The notes under the pieces are model-generated. The model was not told the origin of the DNA, did no database searches, and saw nothing but the letters and a program-made list of their open reading frames with translations. Positions 26,028 through 38,600 of a stretch of 64,000 nucleotides of DNA are shown piece after piece. The translations under genes were made by a program, and so were the position numbers. The stretch's first letter is position 1; each line of letters begins with the position of its first letter. This DNA is from Heterodera schachtii (Eukaryota > Nematoda > Chromadorea > Rhabditida > Heteroderidae): the NCBI GenBank assembly GCA_023374025.1, contig SIJG01000007.1, positions 229,852-293,851 on the forward strand. Direction: 5' to 3'.

Positions 26028-28633
26028 TCATATCCTTTTCCTCCATCCGTTCCTTCTCCCCAACATTTTTTGTGTGAATTTCCTTCCTCCCAAAAGCACT
26101 CTTTGGGCCCATTCCCTCATTTTTGCGCTCTTCCGCTCATTTTGCCCTCCTCTCATTTCTCTTCCATCCCTCCGCCGTATAATTTGCGTGCCCAATTTGA
26201 GTTCGTTCCATTTTTGCACACGTTGGCATTCCGCCAGTTCGAGTTCAATTCGCTGAATGCCAAAGTTTTTTTCTGTGAATGTCTGTTGTGCCCTTCCCTC
26301 TCTTTTCGTTCCTTCGCTCACCGTGAGCTGTTCGCTTGCTGTCGCCCTCAATTCGCCACTCATTGCGCTTTCCTCCGCTGCGAATGCTCGCGCTTTTTCC
26401 ACCTTTATCCGCAAGTGATAAAAGTGTCATCGCTTTTTCTCATTTTTTCCTTCAACTCACTTCAATTATGCATAACATTTGGGTGGGAGTGTCGCAAATA
26501 TCGGCGAACAGATGCAGAAACTTTGCGAGGTGTGCAATCAGCGTGAACCGCTTCCATGGGAATTCATTGCTTTTCGAATTCTGTTGAAGAATTTATTATT
26601 TTTTTAGACTCAATTTTCAAGGAAAAGGGACCAAGGAACTAAAATTCCGATCTCATAAATTTTAACTCAGCGGCACTTTCGGCACTGCCGGATTCTCACA
26701 AATTTTCACTCCCTCGTCTCACCATGTTTTCGATTTGAAACAATTCTCCGAAGCAGCGGGTGACCATTTGCCACACCTTTAAACGTGTACTTTCACTCCT
26801 CATTTGCTGATCACTAATTATGTTCTATTAGTCCCCACACCTTCTTCCGTTTCTCGGTTTTAAGCTCCAAAATTTGCTGTTGGGTAATTTGGTCCATCGC
26901 TTCGAACAGAACGAATTGGACATGGCCAATTGTGCTGATCAAATGCGACGGAAAACGCATTTCCCTGCTGTGGTGGTAAAATTCAACTACAAAAGAGATC
27001 ACAAAAAAATTGTTAGTCACAAATCAGACAAAAACACAAGGGGACCGGCGGTTTTTTTCTCTCGAGACTCTCGAGCATTGACTTAAATGTTTCCATGGGG
27101 TCTTCGCGCACCTTCGCCCCAAAATGGCGTTGATTTGTCCGCTGCATATTAGCAATGCGTCCAGCACTTCTTCCGCTTTTTGTTCGTTTTCTCTTCCGTT
27201 CATTCGCATGCCCACGAGGGAAATGTGCCGCTTCAGGAGAACCAAATGGTTTTCACAGATGCCACTGTTGGCAATCAGCAGCACTGAAAGTGCCAGCATC
27301 TGAATCGTGGCCAGTCCGGCCTTTCTGCGCCAAACATTGGCACTTTTCCCGTCCATTTGATGGCAGCACTCGCGTCGATTGTACTCCTAAACTGGCGCCC
27401 TTTCTACAATATCAAATAGGTTTATTCATGCCATATCAAACAATGCCTTTCTTAGCAAAACCCTCCAAAACTGAAACCTCCATGGAAATCACCAACTCGC
27501 GCATTGTTCTAACAACGGCAATCTCCCGATCAGCTGATCGGTCATTCTTTCTCTGATCAAAACCGCGGCGATGGCACCGATCAGTCGATGGGCGACCATT
27601 TGTCGGCTGAGTTCGCTCCCTCCAAATTCGTCGTTCGCTTTTGCAAAGACTCTTAAAATTCAAATTGCCTTCATCAATTGGCCATTTGTTTATCACTCAC
27701 TTCTTTCGCGCTTAGAAGCAAATCCACGCTTTTTCTTTCATTTGTTCCCTTCGGCTGAGCGGCGGCGGAGAGCGAATTTAACGCCGCGTCAAAGCGACCG
27801 ACGAGCGCAGCAAAGAACGCCCTGCCCTTGTCGAACTCTCCTCGCTCGTCATCGCTCCACTAAATGCAGCAAAGTGTCAATGCCATTGGGCAAAAAGTTT
27901 ATCTACCGATTTTTTTTGGTGGAGCGAATGAATTGGCGTTGAGAAAGGGCCGACTCTTCGAATTGTCCAATTTGTGTGCCGTGCTGCTGCTTCTGTGGTT
28001 GCTGACTGTTCAGTGCTGCCTTCTGTTGGTTATTGAAATTAGCAAACAAAATGCCACGCCAACAACCGCCCTCCCTTACCGTAACACCGTCCCCCCCCCT
28101 ACCGTAACCCATGTGTCACCACCGTAACACTTCCCCGCCCCTTCGGATCACCGACTTCCCGCCGTGCACAATTGTTTCACTGCTGCGCTGCCATTTGTCC
28201 TTTTTTCCATCGTTGGGAAAATTCGACTTCGGCGCAAAGTGCGCATTCCGAGTGCCGTGGTCCGCTGCTGATGTTCCCCAGCATCACTTCTTTTTGCGGG
28301 CCCGCCAAGTCGCGCAAATGTTAGAGAGTAAAGCGGAGGTGTTGACGGATGAATTGTGCCGCTTTTTCCATTTGTGCCGACTTTTGCTGACAATTTTTGA
28401 CGGTGAATTCATTTAAATCCAAAAACAAACACACAATTTCGAGCGAATGCCATTGTTGTAGGGATATGCCGAAAGCCAATTTTTTGGTGGCAATTGACGC
28501 ATTGCGTTAACCCTTCGGCTTCCGTCGGAATGCATTGGCGAAAAGGTGGGGAGAGAATGCAATGGGAGCAGAGAAAGTGACCGCAGGAGAGAGGACGGAG
28601 GGCGAAGCGGCCCAAACAGAGCGGACAAAGCAT
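26028..28633 (-). CDS. RING-finger protein with several frame breaks
   Basis: The minus-strand ATG at 28633 opens a C3HC4 RING: CPLC, then CGHFLCSHC, C and CVNC (residues 3-48), so a ubiquitin E3 is likely. Exon 1 is 28433-28633. Further well-formed exons: about 28140-28386 (EKAAQFIRQHL, HSECALC), 27700-27855 (DDERGEFDKGRAFFAALVGR), 27435-27655, about 27000-27390 (LATIQMLALSVLLIANSGI, KAEEVLDALLICSG), 26841-26986 (FPSHLISTIGHVQFVLFEAM), 26723-26776, 26461-26580 (RFTLIAHLAKFLHLFADI) and 26028-26402. The helical middle resembles a coiled-coil or HEAT-like region; I cannot name the family. Breaks: an in-frame TAA near 28320 in exon 2, and a frame change at a TTTTGGGG run near 27115 that one added G would repair. 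Some junctions (28140, 27870, 27655) are unresolved. Decaying gene or assembly errors. Confidence 0.5.
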
Positions 28634-30060
28634 CGATCAGCTGATCATTGGATGCCGATGGAGGGGAGGGGGGGGGGACAAAGCACACAAATTGGTATGG
28701 AAATGAAAATATTAAAAAAAATTAGAAAATGTAACTAATGAATGGCACTTTAAAAAAAAAGATTGCATAAATTTGTGCCAAAAACGGTTGGATGTTGTAT
28801 GATGATTTTACGAAAAAGGAATGCGTTTTCTGCTGCACAAAAGCGGGAGGGAACTGCCGCTGACCAATCGAGTTATTATCATCGTATCATCGCGCGGTGA
28901 GACTTTTGAAAATGATGAATGACACTGGTGGTACTGCTTGGGGAGGGAGGGGTGAGGATAAGGCGCAGTGGCAAAAGGAGCAAAAAAGGGAGCGGGGGCG
29001 GACGACGAAAGGCTAAGGGGCAGCGAAAGTTATACTGAAAACCCATGAAAAATTGGGGGAATGATCGGCGGCGAGAAAGGGCTGATCAAATGGTGATTTG
29101 TGATCATTTGGGCTGAAGGGGCGCGAGGGGACAAAGCAAAAAAGCGGCAAATTGAATCATTGCAAAGAGACGCCATGTGATGCGTAATTACAGCAACAGC
29201 TCCAATTCGGAACTGTTGCCTCCTCTTTTATGTGCCGAAACTGTCTTCCTTTGCTTTTTGCCGCTGCTTCTGCATTGGTTTCGTCATCACAAATGGTAAC
29301 AACAACAAATTGCTGTTCAATTGGGGACATCTCACTTTAGCAAGGTGGTCGAAGGGGGGGGGGCAATTAGGGAGGGAGGATAGGATAAATAATCCAATTA
29401 TTATAAATGTTTGTGCGCGTGCTTTACCCGCACGGACGGACTTCCCAAAAAACGAAGGGGGAGGGGTGTCCAATTCGACAGATTGTCAGTGGGGAAAAGA
29501 GGGGGGGGGGGGGGGGGGGGGGAACCAATGCCATTTTCGATGATTATTAAATTATTAATAGATCGCTGACTCTTGGAGAGAAATTGCATTTTTTGAATAG
29601 GGATATTAAAGAAACCAAATTTTGACATGGAAATGTCTCCCATTTCCGCCGTTACAATTTGTCCCTTCGGCGGCGGATGGTGAAATGAAAAAAGCATAAA
29701 TTAAGAATAAAGAAGCATAAAAATATTTTTAACGGTTCAATTGGTGAAAAATGCTGAAATCAAAGGTTCGCTGGGGGAGGGGACAGAGGGGAGGAGAGAG
29801 GGGAAGAGAGGGGACTAAACAAGTTTTTGGGGACTTTGGGACGGGTACAAACAAACAAATAAGCAAGTGAAGGAAACAGATAGCACGGCTCCAAGGTCAG
29901 CAGATCACTTCCCAATCATTCGCTCAATCAGTCAGTCCATGCGTGAAATGCTTCTCTCTCTCTCTCTCTCCCTTTTCTTTCTCTCTCTCTCTCTCCCTTT
30001 TCTCTCTCGCTCCCTCGATATCAACTGGTCTGATCACTTCCTCTGTTTGGCTGCTGTGCT
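28634..30060. other. Intergenic region
   Basis: 1.4 kb without a supportable gene. It holds G-runs (29357, 29499-29522) and a CT-rich block at 29950-30010. It contains the promoter side of the RING gene and the 3' flank of the small secreted-protein gene. Confidence 0.6.
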
Positions 30061-30668
30061 TCACTTAGTTGTTTTTTTCTCTCCGTCGGCTGTCCCCTTG
30101 GCGGTGCCATTCTCAGCGGTTGTTTTTGTCGGCACATTAGCCTCTACGAATCCGTCCGTCACCGATTGTGGCCAATTTTCTTCCGTCTCATTCGTCAAAA
30201 TTGTTATTTTGTGCGGCACTTGATCATCAAGAGAGCGAGTGACTTTTGAGATGATATCGCCGAAAAAGCGCATCACCTGTCCATTGAATGGCCACAGTTT
30301 TGTTTTGTCTCCCATTCTTCGGATAAAACCCACCGCATCGACGGAGCTGACCAAAATGTGCATGATCGTCTTCGCCAGGCCCTCCACGTCGTTTGCTGGC
30401 ACATCGTTTTTGCCATCTGTGCCGTTAGAAGCGGCGCCCCGAAGCATTTGAAATGCCAAAAGATCTTCCTGCGATAAGGAAGAAGGAGAAGCCGGCTGTG
30501 AAGAAACAATTTAAGAAGACGCAGGTAATTAATTAATTATATTAATTAGTTAAAGCAATGCCATGGTTGATTGATCACCTCAGCTGCGGTGCCATTTCCA
30601 TGCACATTTTCGGCAAAAATTACCAACAAAAACAACGAAAGGATAAAAGGAAGCCGAAAAGAGAACAT
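30061..30668 (-). CDS. Small predicted secreted protein
   Basis: Two exons, 30579-30668 and 30061-30495, join in phase 0 across GAG|GTGATC and a TTCACAG acceptor; 174 aa. Residues 1-24 are a textbook signal peptide (MFSFRLPFILSLFLLVIFAE, then NVHGNG). The mature part has no transmembrane segment and no cysteine. It has a central helical region (DVEGLAKTIMHILVSSVDAV, VMRFFGDIISKVTRSLDDQV) and a Thr/Lys-rich tail ending TADGEKKTTK. Potential N-glycosylation sites are present (NGT, NET). I recognise no family. In a plant-parasitic nematode such a protein could be a body-cavity, cuticle or gland-cell product; a role in the host is only a possibility. It is transcribed away from dip-2, 2.0 kb to the right. 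Confidence 0.62.
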
Positions 30669-32676
30669 TTGATATTTTTGAGAGAAGTGAGGACAAAAAA
30701 TAAAGGAGAAGAAGAGTGAAAAATGGGAATGATGTGATTGAGGAATGGAATAATTTGTTGAACATTGGCGGTGGGAATTTATTAGTGTCCAAAACGTGCA
30801 GAGAATTTGGAAAGTAAATTAACGGGGAAATTTGAGGGGCGGGGAGTAAATTGCATAGTGGAAAAAACTCTGAATTCCGCTAAAGTGCCAAAGGCGAATA
30901 CAACATCATTGGCAGGGACTAAAAATATACGCGACGGAAACAACGCCCAAAACTGACGGAAATTCGGTGAAAAAGCCAGAAAAATCAGCAATAAGAAAAT
31001 GAATTAAAATTCCGATTTTCCAAAAGCGTGTTCTTGACGTTCAACGAGGCTGACTTGTTCTGCTGCTTTTGTTTCTTTCTTTCGCTTCCATCGATGACTC
31101 ACTACATATTTTCCTTTTTTTCATTTAACCGCCGAAATTGTCGTCGGAGAATGGCGGACAAAGCTAACAATTAGCATAAATGGGTAATTGTTGGAATGAT
31201 AAATTTCCATTCCAATGTTTCATGTTTCCAGTTTTTTGGTGACCGAAATCGGAAAATGGGGTGGAACGTCCACAGAAAGGCCCAAATGGGGAAAGGCACT
31301 GGTCAGAGATGGGCAGGATTCGAGAAAATGGGAGAGCCACCCCCGAATGGCACCCGAAAATTGGCAAATAAAAGAATTAAATACCAAAAAACTTTGCATG
31401 ATCATGCCAAAATCAGATAGTGATTACAAATTTTCAATATGTCGTGACTCCCTGTCAAGGGAGAGGAGTTATTTTGCCATAAATTCTTTTTTTTCTTCTA
31501 GTGAACGAAGCACTGGCAAATTTGTTGTTTTATCCCTCGAACACTCACAAATTTACTTTGAAAACAATGAATCATTTCTTTCATCTCCGTTGTTTTATGA
31601 TGTGTATAATTCGAGTGAACTTTTTCTTCCTCCATTAATTTTGGTTCGTCCAATGCACGCACAAAACATCATAAAAATGAAAAGAAAACAGAGAGAGAGA
31701 GAGAGGGAGAGAATGGTGCCAGTAAGGTCCCCTCCCCAAAAAGCTCATTGAGGTGGAATGAGTGGGGGAGGGCCATCGCCCGCCCTCCGCTGACCCCACC
31801 GGCGGCGAGGGTGTCTTCGGCCGATGGGAGAAAAAGGAGCATTAAGAAGGCGCGCTCCATCAATGTGTGTGGTTGAAGGAGGCGGCAGTGGGACATTTCC
31901 GTCCATTTTCCCCTTCCAATTCCCTTCACAAATAGAGTTGTTGGTCAGCAGCGACTAAAGAAGAAGCCGATGTGACTGCTGCCCTCTGCCCCCTCGGGCG
32001 GTAATCCGCTCAGAGGAGCTTAATTGAAAAATGGATTTAGCTAGGAGGGGGTGCTGTTGTGTTTGAAAGGGACTGACTGAATCCAAATGGAGGGGGGGGG
32101 GGGGGGGAGGCGTTAATTGCGACCTTTCGATGGCCGTCAACAATTCCCCGTCCGCTCATTTCCCTTCTTTTCCGCTAAAGTGCAGCAGATCATCGATTGA
32201 AAGTGGTTGTTGTTGGGTGGGGGGGAATGGTGACAGACTCGACCCCCCCCCCCCCCCCCCCCCCCCCCCTCTCCCCCAATTTCCCCCCCCCCCCCCCCCG
32301 CCGCACTTCCCACAATGCGCAGCTGCGCCAACCTTCCAAATTCATCCGTCGCTTTCTCCCCACAAGGTCGCTGCTTTTTGCCCATGGTCACCAAAATGCA
32401 ACCCAGCCAAATTCATAGCCTAAATATTTATGTCTGCTGCTGCTTCGCTCGCCGCCTTTTTTTCCTCTCCATTTTATTTTTGTGCTTCGCTGTGATTGTG
32501 ACGCATTTTTAGCATAATTAAAAACCCAATTAAAATTATGCATTTAAAAATTAATTATCAATGCCGTGAAAAAACTTTTTTTTTGCTGAATAAATAAAGG
32601 CGTTTATTTATTCATAATTATTTGAAAGCAAGTCTCAGCAGAAACATCACAATCATCAGCCACTGTTTGTGCTTTG
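30669..32676. other. Divergent intergenic region upstream of dip-2
   Basis: 2.0 kb between two divergent gene starts. It contains a short GA run (31691-31710), a G-run (32090-32108) and long C-runs (32243-32268, 32286-32299). No convincing exon was seen. Confidence 0.6.
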
Positions 32677-35600
32677 ATGCCCTCGTCGAATGAGGTCGAT
32701 GTGTGCCAATTGCCCGATGAAATTCGGGTGAAATTGGCCCAATTGGATTTGGAGCTGTCTGAAGGTGTTTTCCTGTTACTTTTTGCTTATTTGTTCCTAA
32801 ATTTCCTTCCCTTTGAAGGCGATCTCACAGAAAAGGGCTACGAAAAGCGAAGACAACTTTTGCTTAAGCCAATTTTGGAGCGACAGCAAAACAATCGAAT
32901 GGCACAGACATCGGCGAGCGGAGGTTAAATTTTTAATGGTCACAATTACGAAAGTATTTGCTAAAACGAAGCCAAATTCTGAGTTTCAAAATACAAATAC
33001 TTTATTTTCCAATGTTCGGTTTTATCCCCATTCAATTTTCAGAAATCTTTTCTGACTTAAAATGTGATTTTGTGAACCCTCATTTTTTGGTAATTTGGTA
33101 CTTTTGTTCTTTTCTACATCGTTTTACAACAGCATGCATTTCCTTGCCCCATTTTGCGTGTTCAATTTAATTTCCTATTTTTCCAGCGAACCCACGAAAT
33201 GTTGGCACAATTGGGAGCAAAAGGCATCACCGAGGGGCACGAGACCAGCTCAGATACCATTCTGGTTTGTTTGTTTTTTAAAAACCTTTTTCCAATTCTT
33301 TCCCAAATTTCGTCTGTCCCTTCCCTTCGGACAGAAATTCGTCAGGAAGCCGTCCACCAGGCGTTGTCCGAGTGGGGCCATGGCGGAGTGGCGAAGAAAA
33401 CGATGGGCAAGGGACGGTTCCAACCCATTATGAGACGGCACACTTCGCGGGTCAGTTGCGCAGCAGTGGCGGCGGCGGTTGCGGCGACACAAAACGGCAA
33501 AAGTGTGGGGGAGGAGGCGGAGGAAACGGCAGGTAAACGGAATGCCAGGAAAGGGGAAACAAACGAAGGGTGCGTGCTTTATTAGTTGGCTAAATTTATT
33601 TGCAATTTGTCTTTTTATGGGGAATTTTCCGCCTAATTTTCTCTGTCCCTTCTTTTCCATATTTCACTTTCTTTTTCTCTTTCTTTGACTTTCTCTTCCG
33701 TACTTTTTCATCTTTGGTACTAATTTTGTTTTGGCCCCCTTTTTGGTCACATTTTTTCAAAATTTTATATTTTTTATTTAAAAAAGAGCTGAAAACTGTT
33801 TTCGGTGATCTCCGAGCATAAATGTTGCCTCCATTTCGACAATTCATAATCCCAGACCCAAATTCGAACAAAAGCCGAAAATTAAAATTTTCGAATTAAT
33901 CATTTTTGGTTCAAAAATGGATTAATGATTGTTTATTTCAATCTTCGGTTTGTTTCATGTAATTAAGCAGGTTTTTGAACTAAAAGTGCCAATTCGAAAA
34001 AGTTTAATCTTTGATTTTTGTTCGAGTTTGCGTCAGGGATTCAGATTTGTTTTAAATGAAAGCCGGATTTGTGACAGTCACCATCAAGGGCGTAGCCAGA
34101 CCCTTGGCTTCGGGGGGGGCTCAAGTCAAAAATTCGATTTTTAGGGGTGTATTTTTCGTTTTTCAGTCGATATTTAGGGGTGTATTTTTCGTTTTTTGAA
34201 ATCCCGAATTATGGGGTGTATTTTACAAAATTTTTCGCCGTTTTTTCGCCAAAAAATTACTATTTTTTGCCATTTTGGTCTCCATTTTTCAAAATATGGT
34301 AAAATGGGGGTCCGGTGGTGCCGGTAGGCGCCGCCGGGAAAATTTTTTTGAGTATTTTAATGCATTTTTGTTAAGAAAATTGCTTAAAATTTCAAGAAAA
34401 TTTACTGAAAATTTTTTCCTTATTTACTGAAAATTTTTTCCTTTTTTGGGTTTCGGGGGGGGGGGGGGGCCCGGGCCCCCTGCCCCCCCCCCCCTAGCTA
34501 CGCCCTTGGTCACCATGGAAAACCCTGAAAGCATATTTTCACTGTATTTTAAATAATTTTAATGTGGCCAAAAAAGAGCCCCAAACAAGGTTGTACCCCT
34601 CTCCCTCTCTTTAAAAACTTGGTCGATCGGGTTTATTTGTATCGAAATATTTGTCCCATTTTTTGCTTTTTTGTCCCCTTTCTGCTGATGACAACTGATC
34701 GGGACATTTGTTTTCTGATTGACACACCGTGTCCAATTGGTGTGAATCGGGCGGTTGATCTCCCCTCTTCCCCCCTCCCATCTTTCATCCGTTCCCTCGG
34801 TTTGTCTTCCTTTCCTTTCCTTCCTTCCGGTTCGTTCGTCACCTCTTTTCTTGCCCATCCTTCGGTGTTTCTTGCCCATCCTTCTACATTCGTTTTGTCT
34901 CCCCATTTTCCAAGTCCATTCCTTCAAAATTTGTCCATTGTTCCCATTTTCCTTTTTTGTGTCTCATTCGGATGATCCGGGGCATAATAATTGTGACTCA
35001 TTGCCCCCCCCCCTTTCCTTTCCTTTAGTCAGTCATTCCCCCAATTTGCCCCCCCCCCCCCACTCAATCCTTTCCCGCCTCTCCCGTCCATAATAATCGA
35101 TGTTTTCGCGAGAAGTGAATGTCGGCGATGACTGTGTGGTGTTGAATTTGTCTGTTCGTTTGCCCCCTCCCCCAAAAATTTCCCTCTTTTGCCCAAAAAT
35201 GGCCTCGATAAGCATATTCCATTCCATTCCATCTTTTGACTGTGGCTCATTGTCAGCAGAGAGTCTCCGATCACTTCTCTCCCCTCCCGACTATCGATTC
35301 GAATGAAATGATTGCCCTCGTCCATTCCATTCTTTCACTATATTTTATTTATTTTTTATTCCATAATATCCGATTTCCACTTCTCCACTCGTCCATATCT
35401 CTTCATCCTTTACTTATCGCCTGATTGTTCCTGGCTCTTTTTTTGCATTGAATTTTCAATTTTTTTATTTCTCAGAGCAATGATTGCGGATCGACCGACC
35501 ACCGATTGATTCGATCGGTCGTTTCCCCCCCCCCCCCCCTTTTTTTTCTTTTTTCCAGGGCTATAAATCAGAAACAGGTACCACCCCACCCCCGCCATCA

Positions 35601-38600
35601 TTAAAAAAGGGCCAGTATCAGAAGCAGCAGCACTGATCACCTTCCCCATTCACTCTTTTCTCTTCTTTTTTGGGCTCATTGCTCCGCTTGTTGGAGGCGG
35701 GGGAGGAGGAGCGGCTGTGGACAATTCCATCGATGAAATTTGAGAAGGACACTCAACGCGAGAGTGGAGAGTGCCCCCCCCCCCCCCCCCCCTTCAACCC
35801 ATCGTCCATCCCCGCCGGTCACTACGCCCCCTTTAGAGCAGCGGCGGATGTCCTCCCCCTCCGCTTCTCTATTTGCTCTCTCCGCCTCATCCCTTACACA
35901 CAGATACACCATTCTTCAGAATGGCCTCCTAATGGTCTCGTTGTTGATGACGACTGTCCGAGTTTTGGTGAAAGGGGGCGGGGGAGGGTGGAACAACTTG
36001 CTTGAACAATCGGAAGATTGCGAATTGGGGATTAAACATTGAGCATGAATGGAAGGGGCGAGTGGAGCGGGTGAGGCACAACAGCGAAATGGGAGGGCAG
36101 CGCGTGAGAGAGAGAGAGAGAGAAAAGAGAAAGGGGAGGGGGCAGATAAATCCCTCACCATCCAGCTTTGATTTCAGCAAAATGAGCTAGCTGGTCACAT
36201 TGCGTTTTTAGTTATTCCCAATTCAAAACCCATTCTTCCAGTACCAATCAATCACCAAAATTGTAACCTATAAATTTGAAAAATTTCTTTTTCTTTTCCA
36301 TTCCATCTCCCTCCCTTCCCTCTTTTTTTTTGTTTTCTCTATCTGATTTTTTACACTTTCTTTTTGTCTGATCCTCTTCCTTTTGCCCTCTCTCCCCCTC
36401 ACACCTTAAAGTGTCCCTCCCTCACTTCCATCGTTGTGCATTCCAAATGAGCATCTGTTGGCGCCTTGTTCTTTTCACGGCCACCTCCCTTTCCTCTCTC
36501 TCTCTCCGTCGCTTTCTTTTTTTTCCTTCTGCCGTTGCTTTTTCCCTTCCTTCCCGCACTGCTGGGCAATGGCCAACACTATTTCTGCTGCTGCCGGGGG
36601 GGGGGGGGTCGGAATTCGTCGCTGGCGGATGAATGGTCACTCGCCGCCTTTCATTCATTGCTTCTCCTCCCCTTCCCCCCCCCCCCCCCCTTCCGTCAAT
36701 TCAATAGCCCATTGAAGCCCAATTCCTCTCTCTTTCTCGAACAAATTCGCCTAAATTGCTCAAATTTCTCGCAATTTTTGACGCAATATTCGTTCAAGGC
36801 AAATCCTATGCAAATGCTAACTTTGTAATTCAATTTAATAAACAACGCATTATTGTAATGGAAAAGCAACTTGTTGTTGCGGAAACATCTCGACAAATTG
36901 CTTATGTGTCAATTTGTAAGGAAATTTTATAAGAAATTAAAAAAAACGAAGGAAATTTTTTGGGTTTGATTTAAAATAAATTTAAATGACAAAAAAGGTA
37001 CTATTACATATATTACCCATCTCTTGTCTAATCTCAGCTTCTGATCACTGTTTTTCTTTTCAGACAGCAGTTCCGATGACGAAGTTGAAGAAAAGAAAAC
37101 GGTGGACAGCGGAACGGCCGAAGAAAACGATGGAAATGGCAGAGAAGGGGCAAAAGGACAGAAAATGGGCAATGGGGACGAAGCAAACGCAAATTGCGTT
37201 GATGGGAGGAGAGGAAGGATGGCGGAAGAGGCAATTAAAAAAGTGATTAGGGGACGATGAATTGGAGGGGGGGGGTAATTAGCTAATGGGGAGAAAGATT
37301 TTAACTGTCAGAGAATCCCCCCATTCTTTGATTTGACTAAATAGGGGCTTAATGCATATTTACTGTTAAAACCCAGTACAGTAAATATCCCATTGTAAGG
37401 ACAAACAAAAAAAAATTTTTAAATGCTCCCGCTGACTGTATATTTATTAGTTATTACAGTTCCTTTAATGTCACAACAATTACTGTTATTATCTAAAAAA
37501 TCTCCGCGGGTCTTTGCCCTGCTGCGGGGGATGACAAATGGATAAATGGAGGAAGAATTGTACTGTTAATTGTGTGGGATAATGCGGGGAAATCCCTTCC
37601 GTGACTTCCAATTTCTCTCATCGTTCCTTTGTTTGTGAAATGATTCCTTCCCCGTTTCAGGGATCAGAAACAGAGCAACAGAATCGGCACGACTCACCCG
37701 CAGCAGCGAATGCGTCGCTTTCCGTCGGTTCGGCCGCGGCGGGTGGCAAAGATGGGCCTGACAAAAGGGACGGACAACAGCAACAACAAACTTTGGCAGC
37801 GGAACGGACGGACAGCGGACGACCGACCAATGGCAGCGGAGGGGAAAATTGTGCAAAAATGCGACAAAAGCACCGCCAGCCGTCAAAAGTTGTTCCGAAC
37901 AACAACAATGCCGCTTCATCCTCAAATGGGTGCTGTCCTCCCCATCCGATGGCCAACCGAACTTCGGTCTGACAAAAGCCCTTTTTTATTTGTTTTGTTC
38001 CTTTTACGGGCAGAGAGGGGCGATTAATAAAATCATTCCAATTTGTTTTTATTCGTTCCTTTGCATCTTTTCTCAGGTGCTCGTCCTCGAGGATCGGCCA
38101 CTCCCTCCGTTGCCCCCCGTGACCGACGACGAGGAGGAGGACGAAATTGGGGACGGAACAACGGCAGTGTATGTGAACTCGACGGGCGACTCCGGAATTG
38201 GCGGTTCATCAAAAGCGCCGCAGGACTACGCGAATACGAACATTCGTAAGACAAAAGAGGCGCGGGGGGGGGGAACCCCTCGAAGTTTTAGTCTTACAAA
38301 GCGCATTTAATTGCATTAAAATAGAGAAAATTTCAGCAGTTCAACCGACGCGCGTTTCTCGGAAAATCCAACAGGTTCTCCAATCCCTTCAGGTGGGCAA
38401 TTTTTCATTTAATTATGAACAGCATTTTTTTAATTGGGAGCCTAAAATAATTCGCAAAACTCGCGGCGCGATTAAAATTTGTAAAAACTGTCGATTTTAT
38501 TTCCTTTTTCCAATTTAATGGTTTACTTTTCAACAAAACAATTTTCTCTTTTTGATGATCAGTGAAGAGAAATTTGAAACTGATGGCGAGCGATTGGGGG

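Noticed and set aside
28060..28135. Three CCGTAAC/ACCGTAACAC repeats, considered as a tandem regulatory array
   Set aside because: Too short and irregular to support a function; it lies within the poorly resolved part of the RING gene.
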